Of a DNA stretch of 64,000 nucleotides, positions 1 through 12,255 are shown piece after piece. A program made the position numbers and the translations under genes. Source of the DNA: Hordeum vulgare subsp. vulgare. Taxonomy: Eukaryota; Streptophyta; Magnoliopsida; Poales; Poaceae. The notes beneath the pieces were generated by a model that was given only the letters and a program-made list of their open reading frames with translations, searched no databases and was not told where the DNA came from. Every line of letters starts with the position of its first letter. Position 1 is the stretch's first letter. The stretch is taken from positions 337,693,948 to 337,757,947 of the forward strand of contig NC_058523.1 in the NCBI RefSeq assembly GCF_904849725.1, written 5' to 3'.

Positions 1-1
1 A

Positions 2-997
2 GCTCATGCCCGGGTCGAGAGATATGAAGTCTCCGACAAGTTCTTCAGTTGTAATATGGAGGAGAATGGGTCTGCCAGCGAGCACATACTCAGAATGTCT
101 GGGTTGCACAACCGCTTGTCTCAGCTGGGATTTAACCTTCTGGATGACTCGCTTATTGACAGAATCTTCCAGTCTCTTCCACCTAGCTATAAGAGCTTTG
201 TGATGAACTACAACATGCAAGGGATGGAGAAGACCATTCCCGAGTTGTATTCAATGCTGAAATCAGCAAAGGTGGAAATCAAAAAGGAACATCAAGTGTT
301 GATGGTGAATAAGACCACTAGTTTCAAGAAAGGTAAGGGTAAGAAGAACTTCAAGAAGGACGGCAAAGCAGTTGCCGCGCCCGGTAAACCAGTTGCCGGG
401 AAGAAGTCAAAGAATGGACCCAAGCCTGAGATTGAGTGCTATTATTGCAAGGGAAACGGTTACTGGAAGCGGAACTGCCCCAAGTACTTAGCGGATAAGA
501 AGGCCGGCAACGTCAAAGGTATATATGATATACATGTTATTGATGTGTACCTTAATAGCGCTCGTAGTAGCTCCTGGGTATTTGATACCGGTGTAGTTGC
601 TCACATTTATAACTCAAAACAGGAGCTGCGGAATAAGCGGAGACTGGCGAAGGACGAGGTGATGATGCACGTCGGGAATGGTTCCAAGGTCGATGTAATC
701 TCCGTCGACACACTACCTCTACATCTACCTTCGGGATTAGTTTTAAACCTCAATAATTGTTATTTAGTACCAACTTTGAGCATGAACATTATATCGGGAT
801 CCCGTTCGATGCGAGATGGCTACTCATTTAAATCTGAGAATAATGGTTGTTGCATTTATATGAGAGATATGTTTTATGGTCATGCCCCACTGGTCAATGG
901 TTTATTCTTAATGAATCTCGAACGTGATGTTACACATATTCATAGCGTGAGTACCAAAAGATGTAAGGTTGATAATGATAGTCCCACATACTTGTGA
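2..997 (+). pseudogene. gag: copia gag and start of protease (Angela-type)
   Basis: One frame is open from base 2 to the stop at 995-997, so gag is truncated by the window edge rather than starting at the ATG at 56. Gag forms the virus-like particle and binds the element's RNA. A zinc knuckle starts at Cys 437-439, but its histidine is replaced by tyrosine (CX2CX4YX4C), which should weaken zinc binding. A lysine-rich linker precedes it. The protease follows in the same frame with an intact catalytic Asp-Thr-Gly at 584-592. The stop at 995 falls just before the His-containing GAG-pre-integrase motif and separates gag-protease from integrase. Confidence 0.85.
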
Positions 998-2090
998 CAC
1001 TGCCGCCTTGGTCATATCGGTGTCAAACACATGAAGAAACTCCATACAGATGGACTTTTGGAGTCCCTTGATTTTGAATCATTTGACACGTGCGAACCGT
1101 GCCTCATGGGCAAGATGACTAAGACTCCGTTCTCCGGAACAATCGAGAGAGAAACCAACTTGTTGGAAATAATACATACCGATGTATGCGGTCCAATGAG
1201 CGTTGAGGATCGCGGTGGCTATTGGTATGTTCTCACCCTCACCGATGACATAAGCAGATATGGGTATGTCTACTTAATGAAACATAAGAAGTTTGAAACC
1301 TTTGAACGGTTCAAGGAATTTCAGAGTGAGGTAGAGAATCAACGTGATAAGGAAATAAAGTTCTTATGATCTGATCGTGGAGGAGAATATTTGAGTCACG
1401 AGTTTGGCACACACTTAGGGAAATGTTGATTTGCTTCACAACTCATGCCGCCTGGCACACCTCAGCATAACGGTGTGTCTGAACGTCGTAATAACACTCT
1501 ATTGGATATGGTGCGATCTATGATGTCTCTCACTGATCTACCGCTATCATTTTGGGGATATGCATTGGAGACTTCACTCTAAATAGGGCACCGTATAAAT
1601 CCGTTGTGACGACACCGTATGAATTATGGTTTGGTAAGAAACCTAAGCTATCTCTTATATAAGTTTGGGGATGCGATGCTTATGTCAAGAAACTTCAACC
1701 TCAAAAGCTCGAACCCAAATCGGAAAAGTGCGTCTTCATAGGATACCCTAAGGAAACTATTGGGTATACCTTGTACCTCAGATCCGAAGGCAAGATCTTT
1801 GTTGACAAGAATGGATCCTTTCTAGAGAAAGAGTTTCTCTCGAAAGAAGTGAGTGGGAGGAAAGTAGAACTTGAGGAGGTAATTGTACACCCTCTCGAAC
1901 CAGAGAGTAGCGCAACATAAGAAAGTGTTGCTGGAGTGCCTGCACCGGCTAGAGAGGAAGTTAATGTTGACGATCATGAAACTTCGGACCAAGTTACTAC
2001 TGAACTTCATAGGTCCACAAGGACACGTTCCGCACCAGAGTGGTACGGCAACCCTGTCATGGAAATCATGTTGTTAGACAACAGTGAACC
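998..2090 (+). pseudogene. copia integrase, broken
   Basis: The GAG-pre-integrase zinc-binding motif (HCRLGHIG at 998) leads into the integrase core. The longest open piece is 1031-1369. The first catalytic Asp lies in the HTDVCGP motif near 1189. The second lies in SDRGGEY directly after the in-frame stop at 1367-1369. The glutamate motif (HNGVSERRN) is near 1460, after a further frame change. Several later stops and shifts run through 1400-1930. The order and spacing are normal for copia integrase, which inserts the cDNA into the chromosome, but this copy is dead. Confidence 0.8.
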
Positions 2091-2091
2091 T

Positions 2092-3606
2092 TCGAACTAT
2101 GAAGAAGCGATGGCGGGCCCGGATTCCAACAAATGGCTTGAAGCCATGAAATCCAAGATATAATATATGTATGAGAACAAAGTGTGGACTCTGGTGGTCT
2201 TGCCCGATGATCGGAGAGCCATAGAAAATAAATGAATCATGAAGAGGAAGACTAACGCGGATGGTAATGTGACCATTTATAAGGGTCGACTTGTCGCTAA
2301 GGGTTATTGACAAGTTCAAGGAATTGACTATGATGAGACTTTCTCACCCGTAGCGATGCTGAAGTCCGTCTGAATCATGTTAGCAGTTGCCGCATTTTAT
2401 GATCATGAGATCTGAAAAATGGACATCAAAACGGCATTCCTTAATGGCTTTCTTAAGGAAGAATTGTATATGATACATCCGGAAGGTTTTCTCAATCCTG
2501 AAAATGCTGACAAGGTATGCAAGCTCCAGCACTCCATCTATGGGCTGGTGCAAGCATCTCGGAGTTGGACCATTCGCTTTGATGAGGTAGTCAAAACGCT
2601 TGGGTTTGTAGAGACTTATGGAGAAGCCTGTATTTACAAGAAAGTGAGTGGGAGCTCTATAGCTTTTCTTGTATTATATTTGGATGACATATTGTTGATG
2701 CGAAATGATATAGAACTTTTGGAAAGCATAAAGGCCTATTTGAATAAGTGTTTTTCAATGAAGGACCTTGGAGAATATGCTTACATATTTGGCATCAATA
2801 TCTATAGAGATAGATTGATAGACCTCATTGGTCTTTCACAAAGCACATACCTTGACAATATATTGAAGAAGTTCAATATGGATAAGTCCAACAAGGGGTT
2901 CTTGCCTGTATTGCAAGGTGTGAGATTGAGCACAGCTCAATGTCCGACCACGACAGAAGATAGAGAAAAGATGAGTACCGTCCCCTATGCTTCAGCCATA
3001 GGCTCTATTATGCATGTCATGCTGTGTACCATACCCGATGTGAACCTCGCCATAAGTTTGGTAGGAAGGTACCAAAGTGATCCAAGAGTGGATCACTGGA
3101 CAACGGTCAAGAATATCCTTAAGTACCTGAAAAGCACTAAAGATATGTTTCTCGTTTATGGAGGTGCTGAAGAGCTTGTCGTAAAGGGTTACATCGATGC
3201 TAGCTTCAACATAGATCCGGATGACTCCAAGCCACAAACCGGATACGTGTATATTTCGAATGGTGGGGTAGTCAGCTGGTGCAGTTGCACACAAAACGTC
3301 GTGGTGGCATCTACATGTGAAGCGGAGTACATAGCTGCTTCAGAAGCAGCGCGAGAAGGAGTCTGGATGAAGGAGTTCACCACCGACCTAGGAGTTATTC
3401 CCAGTGCGTCGGGCCCGATGACTCTCTTCTCTAACAATACTGGAGCTATTGCCATTGCCAAGGAGCCCAGGTTTCACAAGAAGACCAAGCACATCAAGCG
3501 CCGCTTCAACTCCATTCGTGGATACATCCAGGATGGAGATATGGATATTTGTAAAGTACATACGGATCTGAATGTCGTAGATCCGTTGACTAAACCTCTT
3601 CCATGA
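2092..3606 (+). pseudogene. copia reverse transcriptase and RNase H
   Basis: A single frame runs across the whole domain. Five in-frame stops lie in its first part (2161, 2233, 2308, 2371, 2413); from 2419 to 3606 it is open for 395 codons. The palm motif MDIKTAFLNG starts at 2419 and the catalytic YLDDILL motif is near 2673-2694. RNase H follows, with STCEAEYIAASEA near 3310 and the usual copia end DPLTKPLP at the stop. Reverse transcriptase copies the element's RNA and RNase H removes the template. The stops are of the kind C-to-T (or G-to-A) change makes, as expected for methylated transposon DNA. Confidence 0.88.
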
Positions 3607-3681
3607 GCGAAACATGATCAGCACCAGAACTCTATGGGTGTTCGATTCATCACAATGTAACTAGATTATTGACTCTAGTGC

Positions 3682-3693
3682 AAGTCGGAGATT
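3682..3693 (+). other. polypurine tract of the Angela/BARE element
   Basis: The purine-rich run CAAGTCGGAGAT ends directly at the TG of the LTR. It is in the place and of the type that primes plus-strand DNA synthesis in this group. Confidence 0.75.
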
Positions 3694-5424
3694 GTTGGAA
3701 ATATGCCCTAGAGGCAATAATAACATTGTTATTATTATATTTCCTTGTTCAAGATAATTGTCTATTGTTCATGGTATAATTGTATTAACCGGAAACCGTA
3801 ATACATGTGTGAATACATAGACTACAACATGTCCCTTGTGAGCCTCTAGTTGACTAGATCGTTGATCAATAGATGGTCATGGTTTCCTGGCCATGGACAT
3901 TGGATGCCATTGATAATGGGATCACATCATTAGGAGAATGATGTGATGGACAAGACCCAATCCTAAGCATAGCACAACATCGTGTAGTTCGTCTACTAAA
4001 GCTTTTATAATGTCAAGTATCATTTCCTTAGACCATGAGACTGTGCAATTCCCGGATACCGTAGGAATGCTTTGGGTGTATCAAACGTCACAACGTAACT
4101 AGGTGATTATAAAGGTGCACTACAGGTATCTCCGAAAGTGTCTATTGGGTTGGTACGAATCGAGACTGGGATTTGTCACTCCGTGTGACATAGAGGTATC
4201 TCTGGGCCCACTCGATAATAGGTCATCATAATGAGATCAATGTGACTAAGGAGTTAGCCACGTGATCATGTGTTATGAAATGAGTAAAGAGACTTGCCGT
4301 TAACGAGATTGAACAAGGTATAGGGATACCGACGATCGAATCTCGGGCAAGTATCATACTGGTAGACAAACGGAATTGTATACGGGATTGAGTGAATCCT
4401 TGACATCGTGGTTCACCCGATGAGATAATCATGGAATGTGTGGGATCCAACATGGGTATCCACATCCCGTTGTTGGTTATTGGACGGAGAAGTGTCTCGG
4501 TCATGTCTGCATGGTTCCCGAACCCGTAGGGTCTACACACTTAAGGTTCGATGGCGCTAGAGTTGTAATAGGAATTGTATATGTGGTTACCAAAGGTTGT
4601 TCGGAGTCCCGGATGAGATCCCAGACGTCACGAGGGGTTCCGGAATAGTCTGGAGGCGAAGATTTATATATGGAAAGTCCAGTTTCGGTCACCGGAAAGG
4701 TTTCAAGATTTATCGATATTGTACCGGGACCACCGAAAGGGTACCGGGGGTCCACCGGGAGTGTCCACCTGTCCCGGAGGGCTGCCTGGGCCAAAAGTGG
4801 AAGCGAACCAACCCCTAGTGGGCTGGTGCGAGCCAACAGAGGAGGCCCAAGGCACCTAGGGAAAAACCCAAGGGCGTGGAGCTGCCTCCCTCCGACTTGG
4901 GAGGCAAGCTACCCCTAGGGAGCCACCGCCCCCTCCTCCTAGGGCTGCCGCCGCCCCTCCTAGGGTTTCCCTAAGGTGGCCAGCCCCCTCTCCTTCCCTC
5001 CTATAAATAGTGGAGGTTTTGGGAGGGTTGCACACACCTTGAAACTCTCCCTTTGGCGCAGCCCTACCTCTTCACTTCTCCCCCTCCGCGTTGCTTGGCG
5101 AAGCCCTGCCGGAGAACCACAAGCTCCACCGCCACCATGGCGTCGTGCTTCCGGAGATCTTCCTCAACTTCCCCTTCACCATTGTTGGATCAAGAAGGAG
5201 GAGACATCCCCGGGCTGTAGGTGTGTTGAACGCGGAGGCACCGTTCATTCGATGCTTGGATCGGATGGCCACGAGTACGACTCCATCGACCGCGTTCATA
5301 GTAACGCTTACGCTTAGCGATCTTCAACGGTATGAAGATGCTCTCCCTCTCTCGTTGCTTGTTTCTCCTAGTTTGATCTTGGTGACACATAGGAAATTTT
5401 TGAATTATTACTATGTTCTCCAAC
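3694..5424 (+). repeat. 3' LTR of the Angela/BARE element
   Basis: It starts with TGTTGGAAATATGCCCTAG and ends near CTATGTTCTCCAAC at 5424, where the usual final CA is mutated or lost. Length is about 1.73 kb. A TATA box (TATAAATA, 5002-5009) marks the U3/R promoter. GC-rich sequence after it would be the transcribed leader. Open frames within it are short and not conserved domains. Confidence 0.9.
5002..5009 (+). promoter_or_regulatory. TATA box in the Angela/BARE LTR
   Basis: TATAAATA lies about 420 bp before the LTR end, where the retrotransposon promoter is expected in this group. Confidence 0.65.
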
Positions 5425-8400
5425 GTCTCACACCCAACATTAGCTAAACTCAATGTATAAGAATGACAGTAGTGCTCTCCAGTATGGTGCTTTTAGTAAG
5501 AGGGTGATAACTCAACATAAAAGTAAATGGATATGCCCTTCAGAGAGGGAATCATTGATTTGCACATGTGCTAGATCCCATGTTTTAAAACATGATTGAA
5601 GATATAGTTTTTTTGAGTGGTATTCTTTACTGTCAACATCATGACAAAGGATTTCAGTATCTTCCATACTAAACTCATTATTGGTGGTTCCCAAATAGAA
5701 TTGTAAAGTTTACTCCTATCCATCATTCATACACAACCATGGCTAGCCGAATTCACGGGTGCCCTCCAACATAACAACTTCCCCAAGGAGTTTTGTTTTA
5801 TTTAATTTTGATTATCCAGGACTAGAAATCCTTTTTTACCAACATCTCTCATGCAATGACATTAAAGAAACGTCCATCTTGGGAATAACTCACTTAGCAT
5901 GGAAGACACCGATTCCCCGTCGCTCCATGAGCAGTATGAGTGCACAAAACAAATGTTTGTGTGAATATTTAGAGGTGGCACATGCAAATTTACTTGGAAC
6001 GGCATGGTAATACCCCATATAGGTAGATATGGTTGACTCATGTGGAATAACTGGGTTTAAGGATTTTGGATGCACAACCAGCATTTCCACTTAGTACACG
6101 TGAAGGTTAGCAATTGATTAGGAAGCAACCATCCAGAGATAAACAACGGTCATGAACATGCATTGCGAATAATTAACATTTGATATTAGCATGAGTAGGA
6201 TATGAGCACTCAGGATTTAAACATCATGAAGGTTTCATTGGTTTTGAATCAACTACATGTTTGCATATGGGCCAAGTCAAACCGCTTGAATCACTGAGAG
6301 GGAAATAGCATACTATCATACCACATCATAACTATTTTAATGCATGTTGAAACACAAGATAAATCATTATCAACTCCTAGATACTTAAGCGAGGCATGAA
6401 AAACTATGATCTCTAATTGTCATTATAGATATGTTCACTCATGATATACCAAATCAAGATCGAACGAGCTAACATATTTACAAAAATAGAAACAAGAAGA
6501 GTTCATACCCGTTCCCTTTGCCACGACCACTTCATCAAATTTTGTCATTATTGCCTTTCACTTGCATGACAAATGATGTGCTAATAATAATAGTGCAAGA
6601 GTGACATGGACTAAGCTGGAATTTGCAGGGCAGTTTTATACATAGGAGAAGACATGGTAATATTGGCTATTCGTTAGATCAACAACAAAGCATATGAGAG
6701 CCACTCAACATTTTCATCATGGTCTTGGTCTTTAGACAAATCAAAGAAAATAAAATAAATTCAGGGAAACACACTAAAATATTGTTGGACTTTTGATTTT
6801 TCTCATGCGGAAAGAAAACAAGCGAAGGTAAGACAAAAACGAGAAAAACTATTTATACGGGAAAGCTCCCAACAAGTAAAGGAAATATTTTTGGGTTTTA
6901 TTTTAGTACTACAATAATTAAAAGGGAGATAAAAGGAGAAAGGAAGCGAGAAATATTTTTTTATTTTCTAAATATTTTCAAACAGATGAGAAGAAAGCGG
7001 ACAAGTAGAACTAACATGGATTTAGAATGAAAGAGGATGATCATTGACAATTTATATGAAGTGTGTGAACATGAATGTAATGTAGGCGAGAAATACGTAC
7101 TCTCCAAAGTTTAGACATTTTCCTAGCTTGGCAATCACCACTGATAATAGCCATCACATCCAGGAAAATATTGTTGTTGAGGCACGTGAGAATCCCAAGC
7201 CTAGGCCTCGACCTCCGCAACAGCTAACTCGTCCTGATAAGCAATTATGTCCGCTGGCATGATGGTATACCCGTGCCTGGCATGATGATCAAACAAAGAA
7301 GGTGCGGGAAAGGTAATAATATCACAGGGTTTTATACTGAAAACTAAAATGTAACGAAGGTGCTGCGATGGCTAAGGTTCCTCAATGAACTAGTGCTCTA
7401 TCATAGACTGGTGATCAAGATAAACCTTAGGCAATGAATAATCAGTGGGGCGTATGACGACACTAAAATGCTTTACCAAGCGGGTGGCATAAATGCCACC
7501 ATGAACATTGCCTCTGATTCGGTTATGGTGCAAGCAACGCGCAACAATAGCTCCTAAGTTGTAAGTGTTATCACCATAAAGTGAGCGGCGCAAAATAGTA
7601 AGAGCGGGGGCACTTAGACCACCACCCTCCTCCATAGCAGTTATGCATTTTCCTATAAACAAAGAGAAATAATACATAGATGGAAAATGCAAACTAGTGG
7701 CCCTAGCGTTTGATACGCCCCTAGTTTCTCCCACAGTTAAGGTGAGGAGGAAATCCTCGAATTCCTCAGCCTTAGGATCATGCGCTACCCCTTCAGAGGG
7801 AAGTAAGCATATTTCACAAAATTCATGTAGAGGTAATTCATAGTGAGTTACATATAAATCAAAGCGCACTGTGGGAGCATCGGTCCTACTCGAGAAGTAA
7901 AAAAACAATTGCACGAAAGAATTAGTGAGGAGATAGAATTTATCACACTCATCTGCGAGAAAGTTGGTCAGCCCAACGTTTGCGACGAATATGCAAATTC
8001 TTCATGAAAACCCGCTTAATTCATGAAGGGTGTATGCGAACATTTGTGGGGCCTAACTTCTATGTTGCAGAAAATCTTAATGTCGTGATCCTGAGTCTCC
8101 CCGACAACTCCTTTAGGGCTCCAGATCGAAGAAACCTTCCCTGAAGAACTCCTCCTAAAGAAGTTCATTTACCTTTCCACAAATTTTTGAAATTTTTGGA
8201 CCACAAAATTATTTGAGTAAAACTTTGCAAGGTTGGTAGAAACTACTCATATGGATGCCTAGAGGATATATCACACTACTTGGAACTCAAAGAATTTAAC
8301 ATGCAAGCTCATTTTTAGCAACACAAAGTGCAGCATGATATGCAAAATATAAACCACTAAAGCAAAAAACTAATTGGAGGAATGGAGGAGTCACATACCA

Positions 8401-8770
8401 AGGAGCAATTCCTTCAAATAGTTTCGGAAATGGAGTTCCGAGCAAAGAGATTGAAAAATTTAGTGTGTAGAGGAATAACATGGGAAAGAGAGAGCATGGG
8501 ATTTTTTTTTCTCGAGGTAGGTGATGAAGTGGGATAAAGGGATAAGGCAGAGGGCCCCTGTGCCCCCTAAGGCATCAGGGTATGGCTAGGGGGGTGGTCA
8601 CGCCCTGTTGCCATGGGGCCCACAGGTGCACCTCCGTGCTGCAATTTTTATGCCAAAAATTCTTAAATATTCCAGAAAAAATCATACAATTTTTTGTGGC
8701 ATTCTAAGTCTTCTTATTTTTGGGTCATTTTTCTATTGCACGGAAAACTAAAAAAACAGGATAATCATGG
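5425..8770 (-). mobile_element. Athila-lineage (Sabrina-like) gypsy element, degenerate, gag only
   Basis: The only coding part is a minus-strand Athila-type gag at 7390-8152. The 2 kb on its downstream side (5425-7389) is AT-rich without coding potential. It matches my memory of the untranslated and LTR part of the abundant Triticeae Sabrina/Wham-type elements. The upstream side (8153-8770) holds a leader and LTR-like sequence with a GC-rich patch at 8545-8640. I find no protease, reverse transcriptase or integrase, so it would need another element's enzymes. Exact ends and target duplications could not be placed. Confidence 0.65.
7390..8152 (-). pseudogene. Athila-type gag-like ORF, start codon lost
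   Basis: The open stretch 7390-7914 (174 residues) has the Athila ORF1 pattern. An FCEICLLP-like motif is followed by LTVGETR, then NLGAIVARCLHHN and GGIYATRLVKHF. Homology goes on upstream to about 8152, but in shifted frames, and the expected ATG there reads AGG on the minus strand. The product would be a structural gag-like protein. It stands alone without pol, as in the non-autonomous Sabrina-type elements of Triticeae. The family call is from motif recognition, and the remembered family consensus is the basis for the lost start. Confidence 0.6.
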
Positions 8771-8804
8771 CATTTTGTTTTTCTTCAACTAAGAGAACAT
8801 AGAA

Positions 8805-8950
8805 CAAACTTGTGATACAAAGAGTTGTGAATACGCAATTCATCAATCACATGTCTTTCAAAAAGGGTACATTAATAAGGTTGATCAAGTCTTATTGACA
8901 AGCGTTTCTGATTGACATGAAACCATTATTCATATATCATTAGGTTACCT
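8805..8950 (+). pseudogene. reverse transcriptase fragment of Sirevirus-like element C, upstream piece
   Basis: Translation shows WYKEL-like and FQKG-like pieces, then VDQVLLTSVSD and TIIHI, with stops. This fits the stretch of copia reverse transcriptase just before the catalytic YVDD motif. The next part of that domain resumes at 27969, right after the LTR of A-B. I infer that the two pieces belong to one element split by A-B. The match is degenerate. Confidence 0.45.
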
Positions 8951-8989
8951 CAATGGGGATTTGCATATTCCCAACAATAAGATTGTAAT

Positions 8990-10445
8990 ATCTGGACTAA
9001 TGAGCTTTTTCAAGTACATTTTAGAAAAGTTCAAAGATTCTTTGGCTATAGGATTGTGTGGAGATGCACCTTTGATGCAAGGAAGGAATAGGATTGGCTA
9101 AAGCTTCAAGCAAGAAGACTCTACATTTTATATTTGTGATAAATCACTTTGAGTCCATAGGAAAGCCAATACTATTAAAAGGGGATGAGGTATTATTTAG
9201 AATTGCTTGCTCAAGTGCTTAGAGATAGCCACCAAAAAGACTCAACCACTTTCCCACAAAATAGATCTGTCCAAAGCCACGTAGGAAAAATCGGTGCCAC
9301 CAACATTTCCTACTCGGCTATACCAATTTTGCACTTAGACTAATCCTATGCCAAACCCAACATCTTGGTATAACCAACATTCCTATCAATGCCACCAAGA
9401 TTGGGTGACCAACATTCTGTTGAGATAATTTCAAGTTTCAGAATTTCAGAGTCTGAAGTCGGTCTCATCGAGCTTGGAAACCAGTCCAGGTGATCATATC
9501 GGTACCATCAAGATTCCTATATCGGTCTCACCGAGAATTCAAAAGTTTCCACATTTAGTGCAACTTGGTACCACCGAGATTCATTTCGGTGTCACCGAGT
9601 TGGGCAATAATGTTGTAACGGTTAGATTTTGGGAGATGTCTATATATACCCCTCCACCTACGTCTTTTTCGTAGAGGAAGCACTCAGAACACACTTACAC
9701 TTTCCATATCCGTTTTTCTGAGTTAGAGTCACCTACTCATGTGTTGAAATCAAGAGATTCCATTCCAACCATTTGAAACTTGACCCCTAGTCTCCCCAAG
9801 TTGCTTTCCCCCAAAATCAATCTATCCTACGCATGCCAAATCCGTGAGAGAGTGATGGAGTGTTGAGGAGACTATCTTTTGAAGTACAAGAGCAAGGAGT
9901 TTATCGTTCTACCACATCTATTACCTTTTGGAGGGTGGTGCCTCCTAGATTGGGTAGGTGTCTCTTGGGAGCCTCCTACTTCGTGTTGTGGAGTTGAACC
10001 AAGATGTTTGTAAGGGCAAGGATATCGTCTATGTCGTGAAGCTCTACCATGAGTGAGGCTAGTCCTGTGTGGACGGAAGCCGTGGTGGAATAGACAAGGC
10101 CGCTTCTTCATGGAACCCTTGTGGGTGGAGCCCTCCGTGGACTCTCACAACCATTACCCTCTCTGGGTTGAAGTCTCCGCTAACATGGACGTACGATAGC
10201 TCCACCTATCAAACCATGCCAAAAATCGTCGTGTCAACCTTTGCATTCGATCTCCCTATCTTACCCTCTACTTACACTTGCATGTTTTACTTTCCCATGC
10301 AATACTCTTAGATATGCATGTGTAGGGTGTACTTGACTAGTCATAGTTGCTAAAACTGGCCCACACATAAAATTGGGTAAATGCTAAGATTTTATCTTGT
10401 CAAGTAGTCTAATCACCCCCCTCTAGACATACTTTCAATCCTACA
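8990..10445 (+). repeat. 5' LTR of A-B (first bases lost)
   Basis: From GGACTAATGAGC near 8993 it aligns along its length with the LTRs at 26458, 31057 and 14576. It shares the many CGGTxxCACCGA motifs and a TATA box (TATATATA, 9641-9648), and ends in CAATCCTACA. The first ~60 bases of the family LTR are not recognisable; 8951-8990 is unrelated filler or heavily mutated. Confidence 0.85.
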
Positions 10446-10447
10446 AG

Positions 10448-10459
10448 TGGTATGAGAGC
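10448..10459 (+). other. primer-binding site, initiator Met-tRNA type
   Basis: TGGTATGAGAGC differs by one base from the copia primer site TGGTATCAGAGC and lies just after the LTR end at 10445. It fixes the left LTR as the 5' LTR. Confidence 0.8.
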
Positions 10460-10498
10460 TTTGGTCTCCATTGTATTTTTTTCACAACCTAGGAGAGT

Positions 10499-11398
10499 AT
10501 GGCTTCTAGTGAGGGAAATTATCATCATAGATGTCCATATTTCGATGGCACTTGCTAGTTGGAAGCACAAAATTAAATGAAGATGCATATTCTTGGTCAT
10601 AATCCTACCATTTGGGATGTTGTTCGTGTTGGTGTGCAAGGTTATTTCTTCAGAGAAGGAATAGAACCGGATTGCGATGCCACAACAGAAGAATTGAAGA
10701 TGCTGCAATTCAATGCTCAAGCGTGTGACATCCTGTTCAACTGCTTGTGTCCCGAAGAATTCAACAAAATCAGTCGCCTTGAGAATGCGAAGAAAATTTG
10801 GGATACTTCGATTGATGTGCATGAAGTTACCGATTCCGTCAGAGAATCTATATTGGATGTGCTTCAAAGTCAGCTTGACAAGTTAAAGATGAAGGATGGT
10901 GAAGGAGTCGCTGAGATGTACTCTAGGCTAACTCTTATCACAAATGAGATTGCTGGCTTAGGAAGCAAAGAGATGACCGACAAATTCATCATCAAGAAGA
11001 TACTTAGAGCTTTGGATGGAAGATACGACACCGTGTGCACATTAATCCAAATAATGCGCAACTACAAAGATCTCAAGCCTAATGAAGTCATTGGAAGGAT
11101 TGTTGCTCGTGAAATGTCTTTCAAAGACAAAGATGAGTTGCACAACATTTCAAGCGGTGATTACAAAGCTTCATTTGATGCTCCCACTACTTCAAGTGAC
11201 AACCTTGTTACCAATGAAGAGATCAACCTCATGGTCAGAAAATTCAACAAGTTCTACAAAAGTAGAGACAAAGAGAGAAGCTCAAGCTCAAGATACGACG
11301 CGAAGCATTCGTCTAGTCGTGACCAAAACTGCTACAAGTGTGGAAAACCCGGACACTTTTCCAATGAGTGCTCGGCTCCCCACAAACAAAGAGAAGAG
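10499..11398 (+). pseudogene. gag: Sirevirus-like gag, first part
   Basis: The start is the ATG at 10499 (GAGAGTATGGCTTCT), in frame with the long open piece from 10577. Two early stops (10556, 10574) break it. The body has the gag domain typical of plant copia elements, with a helical region and a VTNEEINLM motif near 11210. An intact zinc knuckle (CYKCGKPGHFSNEC, CX2CX4HX4C) lies at 11330-11371. The frame is cut at 11398 by the LTR of element E and resumes at 20943. The protein would package the element's RNA. Confidence 0.85.
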
Positions 11399-12255
11399 TG
11401 TCGGGGCAGGTGTGCACTCGATCACCTATGGGACCATTCGCCCATTCGTGGTTCGGTGGGGAGATCGCGTCGCACAAAGAGCAAAAATTGCGAGGCAACA
11501 CGATAATGGGACTTGAGGTGTTTACCCAGGTTCGGGCCGCTGAGAAGTGTAAAACCCTACTCCTTATTTGGTGGATTGATTTGGGGAAGACGAAGCTCGC
11601 ACAGAGTTTTGTCCCGAGAAGGGTTGCCGCGGAGAGCTACTACGTGCATACAAATATTGTAGGGTCCGAATCCTGTGCTAGGTTGCCTTGGGACTTATTT
11701 TTGTTCAATGGGCGTTCACAGTGGCAAACATACATGATTAGATAGCTAACAGCGCTATCATACCTAACTGTGGCACTCGGGACAAAATGCCATAAATGCA
11801 ACCTTAGGTGGCGTGTAGGGGTGTGTCCTCGGCAAGCTCCTTCCACCACTCTAGCTATTATCGCACCACAGATTGACATGCCTACGGACTGGTGTCAAGG
11901 GGGTATGATCTATCTTCCAGCATGTCAACACGTACCCAGCGAGAGCCACTTAGCCATCTGGGAGCTCGACACCTCATCGATAAGTGACTTGTGTGGCGAT
12001 GAGGTGGAGCAGTGGCAACTTGGCTCACGCTTGCCGGAGGGGTGACTTGTCGGGTCTTCTTGAGGATGCATGTGCCTTGGTCCCTGGCAGATGTCGGGGG
12101 ATCTTGGCACGTCTTGGGCCCGTCCTAGGTTGCTGTGTGGGTCTTGCCAGCGTCTGGTTTCGGATACTTGCTTGTGTTGGCGGTTGCCTTTGCGGAGTTA
12201 TTCTCTTAACGCCTATGCATAAGTCACGGGCATTGGGCACCCCATTACTAGTGCA
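11399..12255 (-). repeat. 3' LTR of gypsy element E
   Basis: It runs from TGTCGGGGCAGGTGTG to ATTACTAGTGCA on the plus strand, and is colinear with 20075-20932. Short ORFs inside are not conserved domains. Confidence 0.9.

Larger units (their letters stand above)
1..5424 (+). mobile_element. Ty1/copia retrotransposon, Angela/WIS/BARE group, 3' part
   Basis: The order gag, protease, integrase, reverse transcriptase, RNase H, polypurine tract and LTR is that of a copia element. The 5' LTR and the start of gag lie to the left of the window. The LTR begins at 3694 with TGTTGGAAATATGCCC, the signature of the Triticeae Angela/WIS/BARE group, and at about 1.73 kb it has the group's usual length. 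The integrase and the first part of the reverse transcriptase carry many stops, so this copy cannot encode its own proteins. No target-site duplication can be checked because the left end is missing. Confidence 0.93.

Noticed and set aside
5072..5453. ORFs in the GC-rich end of the Angela/BARE LTR
   Set aside because: They are chance frames in LTR leader sequence after the TATA box.
5425..8770. Left Athila-like element as the missing 3' part of element K
   Set aside because: It carries gag, not the pol downstream of the K protease, and the nesting order puts the other side of K to the left of the 5' end of C, outside the window.
10446..10460. tRNA gene pieces at 10448, 47415 and 60446
   Set aside because: These are 12-13-base primer sites next to LTRs, not tRNA genes.
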